Of a DNA stretch of 8,797 bases, positions 4,913 through 8,797 are shown piece by piece. The position numbers and the translations under genes were made by a program. Every line of letters begins with the position of its first letter. The stretch's first letter is position 1. The stretch comes from Candidatus Auribacterota bacterium (lineage in GTDB: Bacteria; Auribacterota; Tritonobacteria; UBA1439). Below the pieces are notes generated by a model. That model was not told the DNA's origin and searched no databases. It was given only the letters and a program-made list of their open reading frames with translations. The stretch spans positions 1 to 8,797 of the forward strand of contig JAPLCY010000064.1 in the NCBI GenBank assembly GCA_026391995.1, written 5' to 3'.

Positions 4913-6610
4913 ATGAGCGCCACACGGCCGAGCATCACGGTGTTCTTCCCCTGCTTCAACGAGGAGGAGAACGTTGAAAAGCAGACTCTCGATGTCGACC
5001 GGGTCCTGAGCAAGATCGCCGACGACTACGAAGTGGTCATCGTCAACGACGGCTCGATCGATCGGACCGGGGAGATCGCCGACCGGCTCGCGGCCGAACA
5101 CCCGCATGTCCGTGTAATTCACCATCCCCACAACCTCGGGTACGGGATCGCGCTCAAAACCGGATTTCTGGGGGCGAGGAAGGAGCTGGTGTTTTACACC
5201 GACGGAGATAATCAGTTTGACATCCGGGAGATCAGTAAGCTCCTCCCCCTCATGCGGGACAACGTGGATATGGTGGTGGGGTATCGCATGGACCGGCAGG
5301 ACAAACCCCTGCGCAAGTTTGTCTCTCGCGTCTACAACTTCATCATCCGGATGATCTTCAGGCTCAAGGTCCGGGATATCGACTGCGCCTTCAAGCTCTT
5401 CAGGAGAAGCGTGTTCGACCGCATCGAGATCAGGTCGCAGCGTTTTCTCATCGACACCGAGATCCTCGTGCGTGCGAAACAGGCCGGCATGACGATCGTG
5501 GAAACGGGCGTGACCCATCTTCCCCGCACCGCCGGAAAATCGAGCGTCTCGCCCCGTGACGTCATCCATACATTACATGAGCTCTCGCACCTCTGGCTGC
5601 ACCTCTTCGCGGTCAACTGGAAGAAGCTCATCGTGAGTTCGCTGGTGAGCATTGCCTTTATCGCGCTCATTCTTAGGAATATCGACTTCGCCAGCGTTGC
5701 CGCCGAGTTTTCGAAGGTGACCCGTGCCTACATCTGGCTCGGCCTCCTCGCCTACGCCGTCTCGTTCTGGTTCAGGAGCGTTCGATGGAAACTCCTCCTC
5801 CTCCCCGAGCGGGCGTTCCGGATCGGCGAGCTTTTCACGGGCATCGTCATTGGATGGATGGCGAACAACATCCTCCCCTTCCGCATGGGGGAGGTGGTAC
5901 GGGCGTACGACTTCGGCCGCGTCCACCGCTTTTCGAAAAGTCTCTGCTTCGCCACCATCGTGGTCGAGCGCTTGATCGACGGGCTCACCCTCATTCTCTT
6001 CCTGGCCATGATACTGATGTTCGTGAGCTTCAAGCCGATCGTCAACCGGATTTTTGTGCTGGGGATCATCATCTTTTTCTCGCTCTTCATCATCCTTTTC
6101 TACCTTGTCGCCGGAAAGGCGTTGGGCAAGAAAACGGGTATATTCAAGCTCGTCGACAACTTCGGCCAGCGCTTTCTCAAGGCGGAGGGGCAATTCGTGA
6201 TCAGCAGTTTTCTAAAGGGCCTCGAGGTGCTCATGCATGAACGGCTGATGCTCGGGGTCTTCGCCCTGACGGCGCTGGTCTGGTGCGCCGAGGCGGGGAT
6301 GTACTGGGCATTTCTCATGGCGTTCCACCTTGAACTGCCCGCCTACGCGCCGTTCTTCATCCTCTGTATCGTCAACCTGGGACTGATCGTCCCCTCGATC
6401 GGCTACGTGGGGACGTTCGAATGGTTTTGCAAGGTTGCGCTCCTCCAGCTCGCCTCTCCCGACCCCGCCCTGGTCGCCGGGTACTCGATCGCCCTGCACG
6501 CCGCGCAGTTCATCCCCGTGACGCTGCTCGGGATCTTCTTCTTTATCCGTCACAACTTCGACGTCGTCAAGGCGCGGGATGGGCTGCGGGTGTCCGCATT
6601 GGGGGATTGA
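4913..6610 (+). CDS. GT2 glycosyltransferase (DPM1-like) fused to AglD-type flippase-like membrane domain
   Basis: This 565-residue protein joins two modules. Residues 7 to about 225 form a GT-A glycosyltransferase of the dolichol/polyprenyl-phosphate sugar synthase type: ITVFFPCFNEEENV (8-21), VIVNDGSIDRT with Asp46 (42-52), the metal-binding TDGDNQFD with DxD at 97-99, then the DIDCAFKLFRR segment typical of polyprenyl-phosphate-sugar synthases. From about residue 230 to the end lies a multi-helix domain of the lysylphosphatidylglycerol-synthetase transmembrane / UPF0104 type, with GWMANNILPFRMGEVVRAY from 314 and GYVGTFE at 497-503. The same arrangement is known from archaeal AglD, involved in dolichol-phosphate sugar formation. 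The likely role is transfer of a sugar from a nucleotide donor to polyprenyl phosphate. The donor is not readable from sequence; UDP-xylose made by the upstream gene is one option. The domain function of the membrane half (flipping or anchoring) is unproven. Confidence 0.9.
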   Translation: MSATRPSITVFFPCFNEEENVEKQTLDVDRVLSKIADDYEVVIVNDGSIDRTGEIADRLAAEHPHVRVIHHPHNLGYGIALKTGFLGARKELVFYTDGDNQFDIREISKLLPLMRDNVDMVVGYRMDRQDKPLRKFVSRVYNFIIRMIFRLKVRDIDCAFKLFRRSVFDRIEIRSQRFLIDTEILVRAKQAGMTIVETGVTHLPRTAGKSSVSPRDVIHTLHELSHLWLHLFAVNWKKLIVSSLVSIAFIALILRNIDFASVAAEFSKVTRAYIWLGLLAYAVSFWFRSVRWKLLLLPERAFRIGELFTGIVIGWMANNILPFRMGEVVRAYDFGRVHRFSKSLCFATIVVERLIDGLTLILFLAMILMFVSFKPIVNRIFVLGIIIFFSLFIILFYLVAGKALGKKTGIFKLVDNFGQRFLKAEGQFVISSFLKGLEVLMHERLMLGVFALTALVWCAEAGMYWAFLMAFHLELPAYAPFFILCIVNLGLIVPSIGYVGTFEWFCKVALLQLASPDPALVAGYSIALHAAQFIPVTLLGIFFFIRHNFDVVKARDGLRVSALGD

Positions 6611-6612
6611 GA

Positions 6613-7587
6613 GTGATCAAGGGCAGGTACATCGGCAGCCTCGTCAGCGGGGCGATCGTCATCGTCATCGCCTTCACCTTCGACTGGCACAAGGTGGTGT
6701 CCGGGCTCAGGGGCTTCCACTACGTGTATCTTTTCCCCGCGGTGATCCTCTACCTCGCCGGCTTCGTCTTCCGCGGAATCCGCTGGCAGTACATGCTGGC
6801 GCCGTTGAAGCGGATCCCGTTCGCGAGCTCGTTCAGCGTCGTGATGATCGGCTTCATGGCCAATAATATCCTCCCCCTGAGGATGGGGGAGTTCGTTCGG
6901 GCATGGGCGATCAGGAAGAAGGAGGGGATCAGCGGCAGCGCGGGGTTCGCGACCATCGTTATCGAGCGCGTCTACGACGGCCTCGCCCTCATCGGGCTTT
7001 TCGTGGTCGTGCTCCTCTTCAGCACCACGACCCCCGAGATCAAGCGTTACGCCGCGATGGGGGCCTCGGTCTTTGTCGTGGCGCTGGGAGTGCTGCTCTA
7101 CGCGGCGTTCAGGGAGGAGGCTGCGGCCCGGTTCCTCAAGCGTATCACGCGCCTGCTCCCGGGTACGCTCCATGCGCGCGTGTCCGGGCTTATTGATTCC
7201 TTCATGCCGGGGCTGCATTTTCTCTCCTCCGGCAGGCAGCAGGCGGCGGTGATTTTTTACTCGCTGCTCATATGGTGCATCGAGGGAGGCGTCTTCTGGC
7301 TGGTGATGCAGGGGTTCCACCTCGCCGCGCCCGCGTACGCCGCGTTCGCAACGCTGGTGATTGTCAATATCGCCATCATGGTGCCGGCGGGGCCCGGGTA
7401 CGTGGGCACGTTTGATCTGGCGGCGGTCGTGGCGCTGGCCCCATTCGGCATCGGGAAGAACGCGGCAATGGGGTATATATTTATTGTGCATGCGCTGCAA
7501 TATGTTTCGGTGACGGCCCTCGGCCTGTACTACATGAACGCGAGCGGCTGGAGCCTGCGCCAGATCGAAGATGCGGAGCGGTCATGA
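6613..7587 (+). CDS. Free-standing flippase-like / LPG-synthetase-type membrane protein
   Basis: This 324-residue integral membrane protein of the lysylphosphatidylglycerol-synthetase TM family (flippase-like, UPF0104) has no soluble enzymatic domain. It shows FRGIRWQYMLAPL near 55-67, GFMANNILPLRMGEFVRAW from residue 80, FATIVIERVYDGLAL soon after, and GYVGTFD at 262-268. These align with the membrane half of the upstream fusion protein along its whole length. The GTG at 6613 is taken as start because GGGGGA (6601-6606) lies six bases before it. The frame is open far upstream, but that part only shadows the fusion gene. A TTG at 6607 is a less likely alternative. It starts two bases after the preceding stop and overlaps the next gene by four bases (ATGA), so translation is probably coupled. 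Transport or scramblase activity on a lipid-linked sugar is inferred from family, not shown. Confidence 0.87.
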   Translation: MIKGRYIGSLVSGAIVIVIAFTFDWHKVVSGLRGFHYVYLFPAVILYLAGFVFRGIRWQYMLAPLKRIPFASSFSVVMIGFMANNILPLRMGEFVRAWAIRKKEGISGSAGFATIVIERVYDGLALIGLFVVVLLFSTTTPEIKRYAAMGASVFVVALGVLLYAAFREEAAARFLKRITRLLPGTLHARVSGLIDSFMPGLHFLSSGRQQAAVIFYSLLIWCIEGGVFWLVMQGFHLAAPAYAAFATLVIVNIAIMVPAGPGYVGTFDLAAVVALAPFGIGKNAAMGYIFIVHALQYVSVTALGLYYMNASGWSLRQIEDAERS

Positions 7588-8797
7588 AGGCGGTCATCAT
7601 AGGCGGCGGGATTACCGGTCTCAGCACGGGCTACGAACTCGCCCGGAGGGGCCACCAGGTCACCATCCTGGAGCGTGAGGCGCGGGTCGGCGGACTCGCG
7701 GGCTCCTTCCGCATCGGCGGCGCGTGGATTGAAAAGTTCTACCATCACATCTTCAAGAGCGACACCGCCGTCACCGGATGGATAGATGAGCTGGGCTTGC
7801 GCGAGCGGCTCCTCTGGCGGGCGTCCCCCATGGGGTTTTTTCATAAAGGGCGGGTGCATCGTTTTGGCACGCCGATGGAGCTGCTCAGGTTTTCACCCCT
7901 CTCGTTGATCGACCGGATCAGGCTTGGCCTCAGCGTGCTCAACTTTCAGCGCATGTCGAACTGGGAAGAGCTCGACGGCATCACCTGCGAGAAATGGTTC
8001 TCCATACACGTCAGCGCGAAGGCGTACCGGATGGTATGGGAGCCCCTCCTGAAACTCAAGTTCGGCGACGCCTATTCGCAGATCCCCGCTGCGTGGATAT
8101 GGGGGAGGATTCACCCGCGCGCCCGTTCGAGGAGCAGGGGAGGGATGCGCGAGGAGCTCGGTTATCTGCAGGGCGGTTTCGAGCTGATGATCGAGCGCCT
8201 GCGCGCGAAGATCGTAGCGATGGGGGGGACCGTCATCGAGGGGACGGCGGCGGAGTATATCATCCAGGATCGCACTATTGCCAGGGGTGTCGTGGCGGGG
8301 GGGCATGAGTTTTTCTCGGACATCGTGGTTTCGACAATCGCGGTGCCCGCGTTTCTCCAGATTGCCCCGCCGCTCCCCGAAGACTACACGGGGCGCCTCT
8401 CCCTCATCCGGTACCAGGCGGTGGTCTGCATGGTGCTCGAGTGCGAGGAATCGGTGAGCCCGGTCTACTGGCTTAATATCAGTGATCCCTCGGTAACCTT
8501 CGGCGGCCTTATCGAGCACACCAACTTTATAGCCCCGGCAGGTTACGGGGGAAAAAGGATCATCTACTTGTTCAACTATCTCAAGGAGGACGATCCGCTC
8601 TTCTCTCTCGACGCGGAGGCGTACCTCGCGCACCACGAGGCGTCCCTGAAACGCATCAATCCCCGCTTCGAGAGGTCGTGGGTGAAGGGGATGCATCTCT
8701 TCCGCGCGCGGTACGGCACGGTGGTGTACACAATGGGCTACGCCTCGGCGATACCTCCCTTCGCCACGCCGATCAAGCGCCTCTCGATGGTGAACAC
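7584..8797 (+). CDS. FAD-dependent amine-oxidase-like oxidoreductase (3' truncated by window)
   Basis: The gene opens with an ATGA overlap on the preceding stop and stays open to the window edge, giving 404 codons without a stop. The N-terminus is a dinucleotide-binding fold: VIIGGGITGLSTGYELA with Gly7, Gly9 and Gly12, Glu30 at the end of the second strand for the ADP ribose, then RVGGLAGSF at 34-42. These are the hallmarks of the flavin amine oxidase / protoporphyrinogen oxidase / phytoene desaturase superfamily. Further recognisable stretches are EKFYHHIFKSD (50-60) and a GGFELMIERL segment near 200, the second FAD-contact region of this superfamily. Relatives with YHHIF-type motifs are often encoded in polysaccharide clusters, but their reaction is generally unknown. 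UDP-galactopyranose mutase is a distant possibility. True heme or carotenoid enzymes are less likely given the operon. The C-terminal FAD motif lies beyond the window. Confidence 0.85.
   Translation, partial: MKAVIIGGGITGLSTGYELARRGHQVTILEREARVGGLAGSFRIGGAWIEKFYHHIFKSDTAVTGWIDELGLRERLLWRASPMGFFHKGRVHRFGTPMELLRFSPLSLIDRIRLGLSVLNFQRMSNWEELDGITCEKWFSIHVSAKAYRMVWEPLLKLKFGDAYSQIPAAWIWGRIHPRARSRSRGGMREELGYLQGGFELMIERLRAKIVAMGGTVIEGTAAEYIIQDRTIARGVVAGGHEFFSDIVVSTIAVPAFLQIAPPLPEDYTGRLSLIRYQAVVCMVLECEESVSPVYWLNISDPSVTFGGLIEHTNFIAPAGYGGKRIIYLFNYLKEDDPLFSLDAEAYLAHHEASLKRINPRFERSWVKGMHLFRARYGTVVYTMGYASAIPPFATPIKRLSMVN

Noticed and set aside
5573..6193. A 206-codon - strand frame opposite the glycosyltransferase fusion
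   Set aside because: It has the same charged, motif-free shadow composition; the + strand carries the real membrane domain.
6421..6612. An N-terminal extension of 64 codons for the flippase-like gene
   Set aside because: The extra residues are Arg/Pro-rich, overlap the conserved end of the fusion gene in another frame and lack family similarity; the GTG at 6613 has a good binding site.
6550..7500. A 316-codon - strand frame opposite the flippase-like gene
   Set aside because: It is very hydrophilic, His/Asp/Arg-rich and without any recognisable motif; it is the shadow of a membrane protein gene.

Overview
The window is a GC-rich bacterial chromosome segment with short intergenic gaps and every gene intact except the last, which runs off the right edge. 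Nothing in it looks like a phage, insertion sequence or CRISPR array. The gene families (rhomboid protease, Ppx/GppA phosphatase, TatA/TatC, a UbiA-type phosphoribosyltransferase, UDP-glucuronate decarboxylase, DPM1-like glycosyltransferase) suggest a membrane-rich organism that makes surface polysaccharide. The degenerate seven-base repeats between genes remind me of genomes from uncultured candidate phyla, for example the Omnitrophota/PVC neighbourhood. That placement is a guess that needs a marker-gene search.

Left part (1-2854), housekeeping membrane and stress functions. A rhomboid intramembrane serine protease on the + strand converges on a Ppx/GppA-family phosphatase on the - strand. 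A 115-base divergent promoter region then separates gppA from a tatA-tatC pair on the + strand, which together could form a minimal twin-arginine translocon. The tat genes overlap by 38 bases.

Middle (2824-3047), a tRNA island. A tRNA-Ala with anticodon CGC lies among three arrays of degenerate heptanucleotides. The first starts inside the end of tatC and supplies its last codons. The second is its imperfect inverted copy. The third, with a different consensus, lies between the tRNA and the ribosome binding site of the next gene.

Right part (3048-8797), one tightly packed + strand operon for lipid-linked sugar or polysaccharide work: a DPPR-synthase-like UbiA enzyme (polyprenyl-phosphate phosphoribosyltransferase), a UDP-glucuronate decarboxylase (makes UDP-xylose), a fusion of a DPM1-like GT2 glycosyltransferase with an AglD-type flippase-like membrane domain, a second free-standing flippase-like membrane protein related to that fused domain, and an FAD-dependent amine-oxidase-like protein cut by the window edge. 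Gaps are 36, 20, 2 and -4 bases, so co-expression is likely. A plausible joint role, which is inference, is to supply pentoses or other sugars on polyprenyl phosphate for transfer outside the cytoplasm. The complete set of enzymes and the sugar itself cannot be read from this window.
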